A stretch of DNA of 19,033 bases from Choanephora cucurbitarum (taxonomy: Eukaryota > Mucoromycota > Mucoromycetes > Mucorales > Choanephoraceae): positions 1 through 19,033 of the forward strand of contig JAIWNI010000233.1 of assembly GCA_025331435.1 (NCBI GenBank), given 5' to 3'. A program made the translations under genes and the position numbers. Under the pieces are notes generated by a model. That model had not been told where the DNA came from. It did not search any database and saw nothing but the letters and a program-made list of their open reading frames with translations. This document shows positions 8,235 through 17,906 of the stretch, in pieces. Numbering within the stretch: position 1 is the first letter of the stretch; every line of letters begins with the position of its first letter.

Positions 8235-8277
8235 ATCACCGATCAAAAATCTACCACGTATTTACGTGCTAGAACAG
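8235..8277 (+). repeat. 43-bp repeat, left copy of an inverted pair
   Basis: ATCACCGATCAAAAAT followed by ACCACGTATTTACGTG recurs, inverted, at 9463-9505 with about five mismatches. It contains the near-palindrome CACGTATTTACGTG. The pair may be the ends of a 1.27-kb element or two opposed copies of a short repeat. Confidence 0.7.
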
Positions 8278-9462
8278 ATTGGACGTCCTCGTAAACCTTT
8301 ATCCGCCAAAAAATCCTAAAAAGGTAGTTTGAGTGACAGTTTTTAGAGCAATAAATGTGCGATTACTATTTTTGCCCAGAAAACGCACTTTGAACACTTT
8401 CTTCCTTTTTGAGCAGAGTAGTGATACGAATTTTTATAATTCGATACCCGTCGACTTGCTCTTGCAGGCTTAAAAAAGTTGAATGTCTACAATATCGGCT
8501 TACTTTCAAACTTTTTTCTTTGATTGTAATACGGTGCTTCCATTTTTAAATAGAAAATAAGATGTTATTCTTAAGACAAATCAAATTATTGATTTTATTG
8601 GACGAAGAAAAAGAACGGTGTTGGAAAATTAAAAAAAGAGTTATTTTTTACTTATCAATTTTCTCTTTTTTTTTCTTTGTCGTTTTGTTTTATTTACTTT
8701 TATTTCTGAGTAAGTACCTCTATTTATGAAGTAAGTAATTTAAAAGCTCTCTCATTGCATTATCTAATATTTTTTTGTTACAGTTAATATTAGCTTTATA
8801 GTTTTTATGTTCTCTTAAGTAAGAAGATAAGTTGAAAAAGCAGGTGAGGTTAAATACGCGTTTCTCATTACTTTTTTACTGACCATCGCTTTACATGCTC
8901 ACAGTAACAAGTTGAAAGCTGCAAGTACTACATACGTCACCAAAGGTATTTAGGCACTAATTCTTAGGACTAGCTCGCTTTTATGTTCAAATTGCTTGGA
9001 AGATAAACAAGTATGTATTGCTTAATCATTATCTATAAGCTTCAACTAAAACTTTTACATAGACCACATCTATCGCTCACGTTAGATCTCGCTTTACATT
9101 TAGCTCCAAAACTCTCTTTGCAAACATCAAGGTAAGGATCATTTGATTCGATATAGCAACCAAAGGATACCCCTTGTAGCCATTATACTGCAGGCAGACA
9201 TTCCATTATCGTAACTCGTTATCATCTAAATATACCAATTTAAAGATAATAAAAGCCACATTTTTATAAACAATAATCCAATCAAACAAGAGGCCTAAAG
9301 GCTAAAACAAAATTTGAGCTTTAAAATGAAGTAGCACCATAAGTTCAAAAGCGTCATCTCTACTTGAAATTTTGATTTAAACCCCTACTTTTGTGTAACG
9401 AAGGAGCACGCCAGAACGCCTTCGTTGACTGTTCTAGGACGTTTCGAGCACGCCCAAAACCA
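8278..9462. other. Non-coding stretch with intron-like signals
   Basis: No continuous ORF on either strand. On the + strand, three stretches look like short fungal introns: 8710-8783 (or 8731-8783; GTAAGT to TACAG), 8844-8904 (GTGAGG, branch TACTGAC, CACAG) and 9011-9062 (GTATGT, branch ACTAA, ACATAG). A further donor, GTAAGG, lies at 9132. Joining the flanks gives no protein I trust, because stops occur in each exon. A spliced non-coding RNA or an old pseudogene is possible. Confidence 0.25.
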
Positions 9463-9505
9463 CTGTGCTGGCACGTAAATACGTGGTCAATTTTTGATCG
9501 GTGAT
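9463..9505 (-). repeat. 43-bp repeat, right copy of the inverted pair
   Basis: Inverted partner of 8235-8277, with the same GATCAAAAAT and CACGTATTTACGTG cores. A 72-codon minus frame runs through it but has no support as a gene. Confidence 0.7.
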
Positions 9506-9948
9506 GTATAGCAGGCCAACTGTTATGACTTCTTGCATGGAGACAAAAATATTTACGCAGTGACATCTTCATAGTCATACAAGACTTGAGATATTAATAT
9601 CACCATCGTTATCATATGACATCCTGTAACTGTTTGTGAGTCTAGATATTCTATTTGTTAATCCTGCATTGATAGCAGTGACATTTTGGTTATCAGGCTA
9701 GGCACTCAATTCTATAGCTCTATTACAAGTGACTATGTTATACGTCTCTTTATTTGGTAGTTTATGATGTGAGTCTAGATATAGGTTAAATGTCACCTAT
9801 TGTGTTGTTCGATACATCATTCGATACAACATGTGTCCCGGGGCAATGAGAAAGAATTAAGTTTATTCTAAAGGTCAACTTCAAGTTAATTAAAATGGAC
9901 TGGATTGGGGTCAGATACAATTGTTTTTTAAAAGATTTTTTTATTTGA
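9506..9948. other. Non-coding stretch left of the CACTA-like element
   Basis: No gene seen. A 14-mer, GTGAGTCTAGATAT, occurs at 9636-9649 and again at 9769-9782. A small hairpin with TGTTGT/ACAACA arms and a doubled TTCGATACA sits near 9803-9832. I expected the missing 3' pol of the neighbouring decayed Gypsy element here if the DNA transposon had simply split it, but no such reading is visible. Confidence 0.4.
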
Positions 9949-10022
9949 CACTGTGGTTTGAATTTACGAGAAAAATCCTATTTTTTCTAGAAAAATTTAT
10001 TCCTCAGCTATAAAAATTCTAG
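9949..10022 (+). repeat. Left terminal inverted repeat and subterminal motifs
   Basis: CACTGTGGTTT at 9949-9959 is followed by GAGAAAAATCCTAT and by TTCTAG-containing motifs ending at AAAATTCTAG (about 10013-10022). It pairs with the right terminus, read in reverse, over about 30 bp with mismatches. CACTG ends are typical of the EnSpm/CACTA group. Confidence 0.55.
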
Positions 10023-10371
10023 TTATATTCCTTTTTTTTCTAAGTACATTTCAGTTTGAACCTGAATGATTTTTTTTTCAAAAAAAAAATCCTGCGAAAA
10101 ATGTATTTTTATGCTTTATTAAATCAAAAGACTGTTTGCTTGAGTATAGTAGAAGCACTAAGCATCATCATCACTGGCACTGTAAATGTCTTCTTCAAAG
10201 TCAAAAGAAAAGCGATAATCTTCAATGGGAACAGCAGTTCTACTCATATTCGGCCAAAAGAAATACATACGCCCAAAATACTTGTCAATGTTGTATAGAA
10301 CAACAGAATTATATCTTATTTCCCTCCACCTTGACTCAGAAAGTGAATAAATATCTTAGAGAGCAATACAT

Positions 10372-10376
10372 TTGAG
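10372..10376. repeat. TTGAG duplication, left copy
   Basis: Matches 10720-10724 across the 343-bp LTR-like insert. The following T is also shared, which leaves the exact edge open by one base. Confidence 0.5.
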
Positions 10377-10719
10377 TGTTTCATATGATAATCAAGTCTT
10401 CACTGCTTATTTGGCAGGAGATTTTGTATTACTCCTGAAACCAAGATGTCATGTGTTTAATCTGAAATGATATTACCTAAAGTCTTATCTGAACCCAAAA
10501 GGAACACTGAAGATGTTTTATTTGTATAGCAATGCAAGAGTCATAAAGTTGGCTTGCTATAAATAACTACTTAGAGATAGATAATACAAGATGTGACTGA
10601 AGATCAGACATTGTGCATCATGGACCAAGTCTTTTCTCATCACCAAATCAAAGAATATAAATAGAGGCATATTTTGTTAGCTAAAGAAAGATCGCTGAGT
10701 TTTTACTTAATAAGCTTAG
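10377..10719 (+). repeat. Solo-LTR-like insertion in the transposase
   Basis: 343 bp starting TGTTTCATATG, flanked by TTGAG on both sides (10372-10376 and 10720-10724). A TATA box (AATATAAATAGAGG, about 10657-10670) lies 60 bp before the end, as in an LTR in + orientation. Removing the insert and one TTGAG brings the transposase C-terminus back into the same frame. The right end is CTTAG rather than the usual CA, so the LTR call is not secure. Another class of insertion is possible. Confidence 0.5.
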
Positions 10720-10724
10720 TTGAG
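10720..10724. repeat. TTGAG duplication, right copy
   Basis: Right partner of 10372-10376. It lies in the transposase reading frame just before the premature stop created by the insertion (TAA on the minus strand at 10718-10716). Confidence 0.5.
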
Positions 10725-13395
10725 TATTAGTTGTACTTTTCTGGTTTTTTTGATTATTGCCTCTGATAAACACCTACCCATACAACAGTCAAGGTTTGTA
10801 TCAGATTGCAGCATTGCAATGGGCACAAGTAAAGTTTCAAGCAAAACCACTTCTACTGCTGCATTCCTAGACGAGATGTCGCTGTTGGCAAATTTGTTAC
10901 CGTTGCAAAACGGAATACCTGCATCAGAGACATTTACACCTTGGTAAAAAAGTACCAAAGCATAACTGATGTCTTCATTCTTAAACAGAAGCAGAATTTT
11001 AGCGATGGCTGGTTTTGTCTGGCCTTGACGTTTGACTAGCGCATAGCATGACAAGCGGTTTTTTCACTTGTCTTTCACAAGGCTACTGTCGAACTTTCTG
11101 CTTTTAGAGAGCTCTACTGTTTTAGCAACAAGTATATCTGTGGCAAGACGATTCTGCGGAACATGCTTGTGCTTAGCAAGATATTTAGACAAATTATCAG
11201 AGCGAAGATCATCCAGACATCTTCTGATCGTAAATTGATCCCTCAAGTCTTTTTTTGCATCTATTGGTCTGTTGTAGTTGATGGTTGATCGTAACTGAAA
11301 ATTACGATATGCCTCATCAATCATAACATTATCAGCGTTTCTTATGGTGCTAGAGGTAGACTTGATCATTCACTTCATCCTTTGAATACGTCTTTCAAGA
11401 GGCTTGCAATTGACTTGATGGAGATGATATGTTTCAAGCCATTGAGCAAGATGGTAGAGGTAATGCATGTTGATGTTGGTGGCAGTAGGAGGCATATTGT
11501 CATGCAAGAATCCAATCCATTTTTGTATGAGGGCATTGAGCTCTTCAATTTCATCATCATCTATATTGCGCTTAGTGGCAATGCCACAAATCATCGAAAT
11601 CCATGTCAATGCATCGATTGCCTGACTTAAGGTCTGGTTGGGCTGATACCCTCTTTGCCTTTTTCTGTCATGCTCTTGCAATTCATGTTGCTCGATTACT
11701 AATATTGGTACAACAAACTGCAAAAACAAGGACCAGTCAACCCCACGTATCTTGTATGCAGGCTTCAAGAACTTTTTGAAAGACCCTTTAAATATAACAG
11801 GCATAGCGGAGGCTTGATTGCTAATATTCAAGGAGATCGAGTTTTGATATCTTGTCATCAACTTGAATGGCGTATCAGCGCTCAAATAATCCTTTATCCT
11901 CTTGACGATGTTCTGGTCAAACAAATGGAAAGTATCGATTCCAAGAAACATAGGTGAAAAGAAGGATTTAAGCTGGGAGAATGGGCTCTTTTCGTTAACT
12001 CCATGGGTAACATCAGGCTTTACAAAGTCAACTAATGTACGCTCCCTACATGGGTCATCATCAGGATTGGCAGCTTCATGTGTACACATAGTTGAGCTTA
12101 TGTACTTTCCTTTAATGGTACACAGTCTACAAGGATGGTACGACATGTGGCCAGAAAGGTGGTTGATTTCGGAAACCGAAGGGATGTCACCAAAAGATCC
12201 CCACCAAATGCACTTTTATGTGGTAACGTTCTTGACCGACTTGAACGACCATCCCTTCCTTCTGCAAATCTTTCAACTCGCGCAACATGAATGCAGATAG
12301 CTGTGAATGTGCTTGGTCTTTGGAGATACAAGCAACATCTATGAGGTTTTCTTTCCTCATTCTGTTAAACGAGTTAATATTTTAGTTACGTGCAAGTATC
12401 TGAAGTTTTGAGCTAATTACCTCTCGTTTTCAGGCAAATTAAAGATCTGCAAGTTCACAATGGTCATGCTGTCATTGCTGTATTCGTGTGGATTAAATCC
12501 ATCAATGAACAGGACAAGAGCAAGGTTGTGTTCACCCTCCAAGAACTTATGTTCTTCTTGCGAGCTTGTCCAAGTAGTCTCCCTTGAAAATCATTTTCAA
12601 ACAATCCATGCTAAAGAATTTGGACTGTTTGGCAAAGGTTTCATTCTTGAACAGTGATGCTAGTTGTGGGGCAATTTCAAGCTGCAAGTGCTTTGAGACA
12701 GGATTGCCATGCTCATCATTTCTGCTGCCACCACAAGAAGGACAATGAGCTTCATTGAACTTGCTTGAATGCATAATTGCATTCACCGCACTGGTCGACC
12801 TCTCTTGGTCTGAAAAACACTTTCCTACTTATTCTGTGTTCTTTCTCTGTTCAAAGAATCAAGAGGAGGAAGATCTGTACCGATAGTATACAGCGTTAGT
12901 ATTATCATTGTGCATATACTTGAAACACTCACCCTCTATGGTTTCTGTTATACCATTTAACAATTTCATTGATTACAGTACTGGCTAACGTTTCCCTCTC
13001 TAAGAATCTGATGGATCTCAGAGTTTTTGGTATTCGAAACACTAACAAATTCATCATCTGCTGACAGGATGTATTGGCGCTTAACAGTCGAGATACATTT
13101 CATCATCTTCATAGAAATCCAAAATGTCATCACTCAATTCAAGAGGATTTGGCTCTCCATAATAAGCCAAAGCTTCGCGGTTAACAATTACTGATTGAAG
13201 AGTAACATCTTCCATAGGGCTGGCAGATCTCGATTCTGAAGCCTGATTGACTTGCTGTTGGTTCTGCACTGAAGAATGTGCGTTTTCATCAAAATTGATA
13301 CATCCTATAAAGAATAAAGCTCTAACTTCTTTCATGTGCTTTCTGTAGTTCTTCTTGTCGAATTGCTTCAAGCAGTGGGCACATTCGATCATCAT

Positions 13396-13780
13396 TTTTG
13401 AGTTTTTTGTTGGGATGATTTTTTCTAAGAGAAGTTAAAAAAGAGAAGAGAATCAGTTGATATTACAATCCTTGAGTTAGACAATCAGTGCTTGTACGTG
13501 ATGAGCGATTAATTTTGAACAGGAGTTTGAGTTTCTCATGGCATATACGTCACTGCCTATAGTCATCATATGTATCATTAAAATACAAACTACGACTGAT
13601 TAGAGGACATCTATTAGATTTGATTCACTTGCTCAATTCTCAAACGAAAATTTGAGCCTATCATTCTAATAGTTTTGACATGGATATAAAACGAATACTC
13701 CCCGTAAGGTCTTTCTTTTCTTTCTTTTTCTCTTTGTCTTTATCGAAGTATACAATTTAAAAATAAACTCACTAATAAAA
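13396..13780. promoter_or_regulatory. Shared divergent promoter region
   Basis: 385 bp separate the two head-to-head starts. For the + gene there is TATAAA at 13685-13690 and a pyrimidine-rich run (about 13709-13745, mostly CTTTTCTTT-like) before the ATG at 13781. For the minus gene a matching pyrimidine-rich run (complement of about 13407-13462) precedes the ATG at 13395. Such CT-rich leaders are common in fungal promoters. No repressor or activator site can be named. Confidence 0.5.
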
Positions 13781-14751
13781 ATGCCAAAATCAACGACAAT
13801 ATTCTAGCTAAATTACTCGAGAAGTTAGATGATATGTCAAGTGAAACAAGCAATGTTGTTACAAATATAAAGAGTATGCAAGACCAGTTAGATGACATCT
13901 CAAACGGAACAAAAAGTCTTACGACAAGAATGAAAAATCTGGAAGATCAGATAGATGCCTCGAAACATCAGAAAAATGACGAAATCCAAGATATGGAAGG
14001 GATCACCTCTACCATACCTTATCCGACAAAGTTTAGCAAGGTGTCTGGCAAGTTAGTGAAAAGAAAGTCCCTCGCCGAAGATGTCAAGGATGCTTTAGCC
14101 TGTGCTAATGCCTAGTGTTCCCGTCGACTGAGACGTACAACTCTGTGCTCAAATACTGCACAGCTAGAAGTGATGAAGTAGTCAAGGCTGTGTATAACAA
14201 CAAGCCTCCTACTTGGAAACATGTTCCGACTTCAACAAGAAGCAAAATGTATCTACAGGCTACAAAGCTTATAGCTAAGGGACATGGAGTAAACATGAAA
14301 GATGTGAGAACAACTGGCTTGTCAAATCATTGGTTTCTAGTGGGTATAAAAGTAGATTCCACACTCTTTGTGGTTCCATTATGTATGAACCATTTTCACA
14401 AGTCATATTACTTTGAATAACTTCAATCTTAAAAAATACAGCAAAGATAGAAGCATCGATGACGATGACCAGAATAACAGAAATACAGAGGATGAAAGCG
14501 AGAGTGAAGGAAGCTGATGAAGAGACTGGTAGCGAAAGTGAGAATGATGAAGTTGCAGTCAGCCAATCTCAAAAGAGAAAGTCAAGGGTAAGCATTTGAC
14601 AATTTGATATTAAAACGCATTACTGACAGCTATATTTGCTTTTAATAGCAAGTGTCTGATGAGACTTCAAGAAGCCATAAAAAGGTAATCCAATAACTGT
14701 CTTTAATGACCTATTCATTAATCCACTTTGCTAATTAAGGCAAAAAACTGA
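13781..14751 (+). pseudogene. Coiled-coil/acidic partner gene of the CACTA-like element, broken
   Basis: ATG at 13781 begins MPKS, and after a frame change near 13790 the product continues as a heptad-rich coiled coil (NILAKLLEKLDDM..., MQDQLDDISNG..., RMKNLEDQ). A linker PYPTKFSKVSGK follows, then after a second change near 14110 a block with NNKPPTWKHVPTS and KLIAKGHGVNMKDV. The tail is strongly acidic (DDDDQNNRNTEDESESEG, frame change near 14512, then DEETGSESENDE), followed by basic KRKSR. Two introns, 14588-14648 (GTAAGC, TACTGAC, TAG) and 14685-14739 (GTAATC to TTAAG), lead to the stop at 14749-14751. I recognise no named family. The coiled coil plus charged tail and the shared promoter suggest a DNA-binding or regulatory partner of the transposase, by analogy with TNPA. 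That role is inferred. Confidence 0.55.
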
Positions 14752-14884
14752 CCCTGGCTTTCCATTGTTTTGTTGTCACAAATAAATTCTAATTGCTACT
14801 ATATCATAACCTTTGAATCATCAGCTTGTAAAGTGTATAATCTTTAAGAAAACTACCAATAAGGATCAAATAACTATCATTCAT
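14752..14884. other. 3' flank of the partner gene
   Basis: Short AT-rich stretch with AATAAA near 14781, which could serve as the polyadenylation signal for the + gene. Nothing else seen. Confidence 0.35.
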
Positions 14885-15098
14885 AAAATTCGAGAAATTC
14901 TAGATTTAAGCAGCTAAAAATCCTAGAAATTCATGTTTTCAAAATCCTAGGAATTCAAGTTTCTACTGCAAAAAAAATTCTAGTTTTCCTAGTCGAAAAT
15001 TCAAGAAATTCTAGTTGCGTTGCAGAGACTTAGGAAATATTTTCGGGTTTTGGACTCGAATTTTTATAGGAAATTTCTAGAATTTATAAATCACAGTG
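14885..15098 (-). repeat. Right terminal inverted repeat and subterminal AAATTCTAG array
   Basis: About ten variants of a motif of the type GAAATTCTAG or CTAG(G/A)AATTC occur in both orientations between 14885 and 15085, for example GAGAAATTCTAG, CCTAGAAATTC, CCTAGGAATTC and CAAGAAATTCTAG. The array ends at CACAGTG (15092-15098), the inverted form of the left terminus CACTGTG. Subterminal arrays of short motifs in both directions are where En/Spm-type elements bind their regulator. Confidence 0.6.
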
Positions 15099-17613
15099 CA
15101 TGAGTCCATCTTTACCTGATAGACAGAAACCCAATTTTAGACACACGTTTGAGCTAACTGTAGCCTGTCAACATTGATGCGCAGATGAGCATTTGTTAAT
15201 CGTTTCAATACTTCTTTAACACAAAAGGTATGATATTCCATATCATCATTTGTAGCCACAGAGATGTCGTCAACAAAAATCGTTACATATGACAGATCCG
15301 CAAAGAGATTCGTTAGAGTTCGTTGGACCACACTACTAATGGGTATTAATCCAAAAGGAGCTTTTCTAAAAGAACACTGGACATTTTCAAAGGTGAAAGA
15401 GGTAAGTTGTCGATCAATTCCTTTCTTGATTTTGAAGCTATGAAAAGCTTGAGATAAATCAATCGTTGTGAACAGTTTACATTGTCCCATTTTTCTATGG
15501 ATGTCAGAGATAAGAGGTAGAGGGAAAGAATCTAACCTCGACTTATCCAACAGAGCGTTGATCATACGACAATCGATTACCACTCGAATGTCACCAGTTT
15601 ATTCTCCTTGAGCATTTTTCTTTTTGACTACCAGCAGGCTACTGTTGAAGGCAGTATTTGGTTCGGCAACTTCAATGACATTGTGTTCCTTCCATTTCTT
15701 AACCTGTTCTCTGACAGCATTAAGGTGATCGTTTGCAATTTCATATTGACGAAGATATGTTTTCTTCACACCTGGTTTCAAAGGTAAGTAGATCTTACTA
15801 CCAGGTAAAGTACAATGACCACGAGGATCAAGACTAGCATTGGCATTGATGTAAGGTTGAAGTGCTTTAGTCATTTTCTCCCGTTCTTCATTTGTACCAT
15901 AAGGTGATTCATTAGGTTTGTATGCATTTGGATCAATTGGATCAGGAATAATATCATGATTAGGAGTATCGCAGCCATAAGCTAAACCAGTTACATTAAT
16001 TCCAAGAGATGTCATTAAGTCCATTCCAATGATGACGTGAACATCATTAATATCAAATATTTTAAGTCTAGCATAGACTTTAATATCATTATAAAATATT
16101 TCCATTTTTTCTTTTGTCTTGCCCATTGTTTTTACTTTTAAATCTGATTTTCCCAGCATTATGAAATTTTTATCATTGTCATTATCATTTATTATAGAAA
16201 TATTTAAAAAACTAGCTAAACTTGGTGAAATCATTGAGAAGGTAGACCCAGTGTCGAAGATAGCAAAGGTCTTGACATTTTCTATACTCAAAGGAAGATG
16301 TATAGAGTTTTTGTTTAGCAAGTCATTCGGAGGTTTGGAAAAATCATCAATTTTATACATACAATCCTGCTTCATTTTTATTTTATCTATAGCATTGAAT
16401 TTAAGATCATTTTCATCTTCAGATGAATCTATGTCCATTTTGGTAGGCACGATTGTTGAGCGTTTCTCATTTTTGTTCATTTTGTTTTTACAACGATGGT
16501 CTTTCGTCCATGTTTGGTGGCAGTCGTAACATAACCCATTTTTTGTAGCATTTGAGTAGATCAAAGGGGGTTTAGTTCCTTTGTATCGGCATTCGGCGGT
16601 AGAGTGATTGTTCATTTTGGGATGGTTCTTACAGAACAACCTAGAACGTTTTACCTCTTCATTAGGTCGGCTAAACCTAGGACGGGCGACTAGGTGATCA
16701 TTTTGCAAGTTGATCGTTTTAAGAGCAGCCAAGCGCAAAGCATCGTCTACAAGGTACTTAATCTTGTCCTTTTTTTCACTGGAGGCAGTAGCATTTGCGG
16801 TGGATAGTAGCTCCTTTAATTGGGTAAGCATGGCACCGTTAAAGAGCCGACAAAGCATTGGTTCTTGAGAGACCTTGGCATCAGTCTTCAGGTTGTTAAA
16901 TCGTTCCACAAAGTGCATCATTGTCTCATTTTCTTTCATTTTTACATTCATTAGATCATTTAGAGCAAGTTGTTGAAGTTGCTCACTGGACAATCCATAC
17001 TTGGTTTCCAAGGCATTTGATATCATTGCCCAATTGGCGTTTGGGTTGTGACTTAAAAAGTCACTGAACCAGTTGTTCATTTTTTTCGAGAGACATAAAG
17101 GCAATAGTCTTCTGAAATTTTGGTTGGGGTCCAAGTCATAAGACAGGAGAACATTTTCAAATCTTCGAATACAAGACTTGGCATTTTCAAAGATCATTTC
17201 ATTGTTGTTTTGTACCACTTCACCTTTCCATTGGAACAAAGGGAGATTTCTAGGTACAACATTGGTTGTGTCATTTTTAGCCTTTTTATAGTTGCCTGGG
17301 CTTCAGTTGCACGTTCATGTTTTTGCTTGATGATCTTATATTGATTGTTGAGGTGAGCAGAGTTGCTGTCATCAGCTAAGAGTAGTATAGTGATTCTTGA
17401 AAGTTCAGCTGTAAGTGCATCAACCATGTTCTCCAGGGATTGGTTCTTGTCAATCTTGAAAGAGTCAGTTATTGTAGGAGGCAAATCATTGTTCTTTTCA
17501 TTGGTTTCTTTTGCTACGGTCATTTCATTCATTTGCTGAGTGGTAACGTCGACACTCTTGTCACTTGCACCGATACTAACATTATCACTTGATGTAGAAG
17601 AGTTGGCAGACAT
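15099..17613 (-). pseudogene. Second Ty3/Gypsy element: gag-protease-RT remnant
   Basis: ATG 17613 opens Gag (MSANSSTSSDNVS...). A one-base change in an A-run near 17285 moves it to the frame that continues NLPLFQWKGEVV, then the capsid (RRLLPLCLSKKMNNWF), a HSTAECRYKG segment, the knuckle C-x2-C-x7-H-x-C (CYDCHQTWTKDHRC, about 16490-16530), retropepsin with intact DTGST (about 16255) and the start of RT. An in-frame TAA at 15601-15599 interrupts RT. RT resumes (VVIDCRMINALLDK...) through the TIFVDD active site (about 15280) to a stop at 15137, and a shifted trace (KIGFLSI) reaches 15099. There it ends at the CACTA-like terminus. Later RT, RNase H and integrase are absent. The knuckle spacing and FVDD are shared with the young chromovirus, so the two are relatives. 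Confidence 0.85.
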
Positions 17614-17906
17614 TGTTACAGTAATTCCGGATAATAGATAATAAAAAATGATTTGTCAGATGTCAAAATGCAGATAGAAATTATCTAAATAATTAAAATC
17701 GTGCATTGTCACACAGAGTTATTTTGCAGTCCCAGTGCTTTAAGAAAGTTATTTTACGGTCACAAAATAATTAGATTATTACTGTACCTGTTTTTCTGTT
17801 CACTAAAATAAAGTTACCTCTCTTTTCTCTAATTAAATAAATCCAATGTTGGTAGAACTTTTACCTTATAAAAAGGCAGAAAACTGACTTTCTTTTTAGA
17901 ACACAA
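17614..17906. promoter_or_regulatory. Gap between Gypsy remnant and Helitron gene
   Basis: The gag ATG (minus, 17613) is immediately preceded by TGTTACAG on the + strand, which could be an LTR end touching the ATG. No full LTR is visible, so the Helitron may have cut into it. A 9-bp inverted pair TACAGTAAT/ATTACTGTA bounds about 17617-17782, and AGTTATTTT occurs twice inside. For the + gene, a CT-rich run (17818-17831) and TATAAAAAG (17867-17875) precede the ATG at 17907. The Helitron 5' end (expected A followed by TC) cannot be fixed. Confidence 0.4.

Larger units (their letters stand above)
10158..13395 (-). pseudogene. Tnp2-like (EnSpm/CACTA) transposase pseudogene
   Basis: It starts at ATG 13395 with a CxxC...H finger (ECAHCLKQFDKKNYRKHMK). 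Introns 12932-12875 (GTGAGT, TACTAAC, TACAG) and 12420-12362 (GTAATT to AACAG) are recognisable. Family landmarks follow: CPSCGGSRN (about 12730), LALVLFIDGFNPHEYSND with the first catalytic-type Asp (about 12510), NLPENER across the second intron, GDIPSVSEINHLSGH, then YHPCRLCTIKGKY (12140) and FLGIDTFHLFDQNIVKRI with a second Asp (about 11920). Breaks: frame changes near 13081, 12970, 12567 and 12168 (an extra T), and in-frame TGA at 11372-11370 and 11066-11064. An LTR-like insertion at 10719-10377 splits the C-terminus. Beyond it the frame resumes after a TAA (10358-10356) as YFGRMYFFWPN and an acidic tail to TAG at 10160-10158. Not functional. Confidence 0.8.
9949..15098. mobile_element. 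Degenerate two-gene CACTA-type (EnSpm-like) DNA transposon
   Basis: The left end reads CACTGTGGTTT on the + strand and the right end reads CACTGTGATTT on the minus strand. Similarity continues for about 30 bp (AATT, then (C/T)GAGAAA or TAGAAA, then TCCTAT). Both ends lead into subterminal AAATTCTAG-type motifs. Between them lie a Tnp2-like transposase pseudogene (minus) and a divergent coiled-coil/acidic pseudogene (plus) sharing one promoter region. This resembles plant En/Spm, where transposase TNPD and the DNA-binding protein TNPA act on subterminal repeats. No clean target duplication was found: TGA abuts the left end and occurs two bases beyond the right end. Both genes carry several frameshifts, so this copy is dead. 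Confidence 0.6.

Noticed and set aside
8440..8475. Possible tRNA T-arm (TTCGATACCC)
   Set aside because: No acceptor, D or anticodon stems could be fitted around it.
9360..9578. 72-codon minus ORF
   Set aside because: It overlaps the 43-bp inverted repeat, has no recognisable domain and no context for a gene.
10056..10375. Two + strand ORFs of about 80 codons
   Set aside because: The minus strand carries the transposase C-terminal exon here (YFGRMYFFWPN and acidic tail), and the + frames are low-complexity shadows.
11382..12657. + strand ORFs opposite the transposase
   Set aside because: Antisense to the recognisable Tnp2 motifs.
16119..17344. + strand ORFs opposite the second gag-pol
   Set aside because: Antisense shadows of Gag and protease coding sequence.
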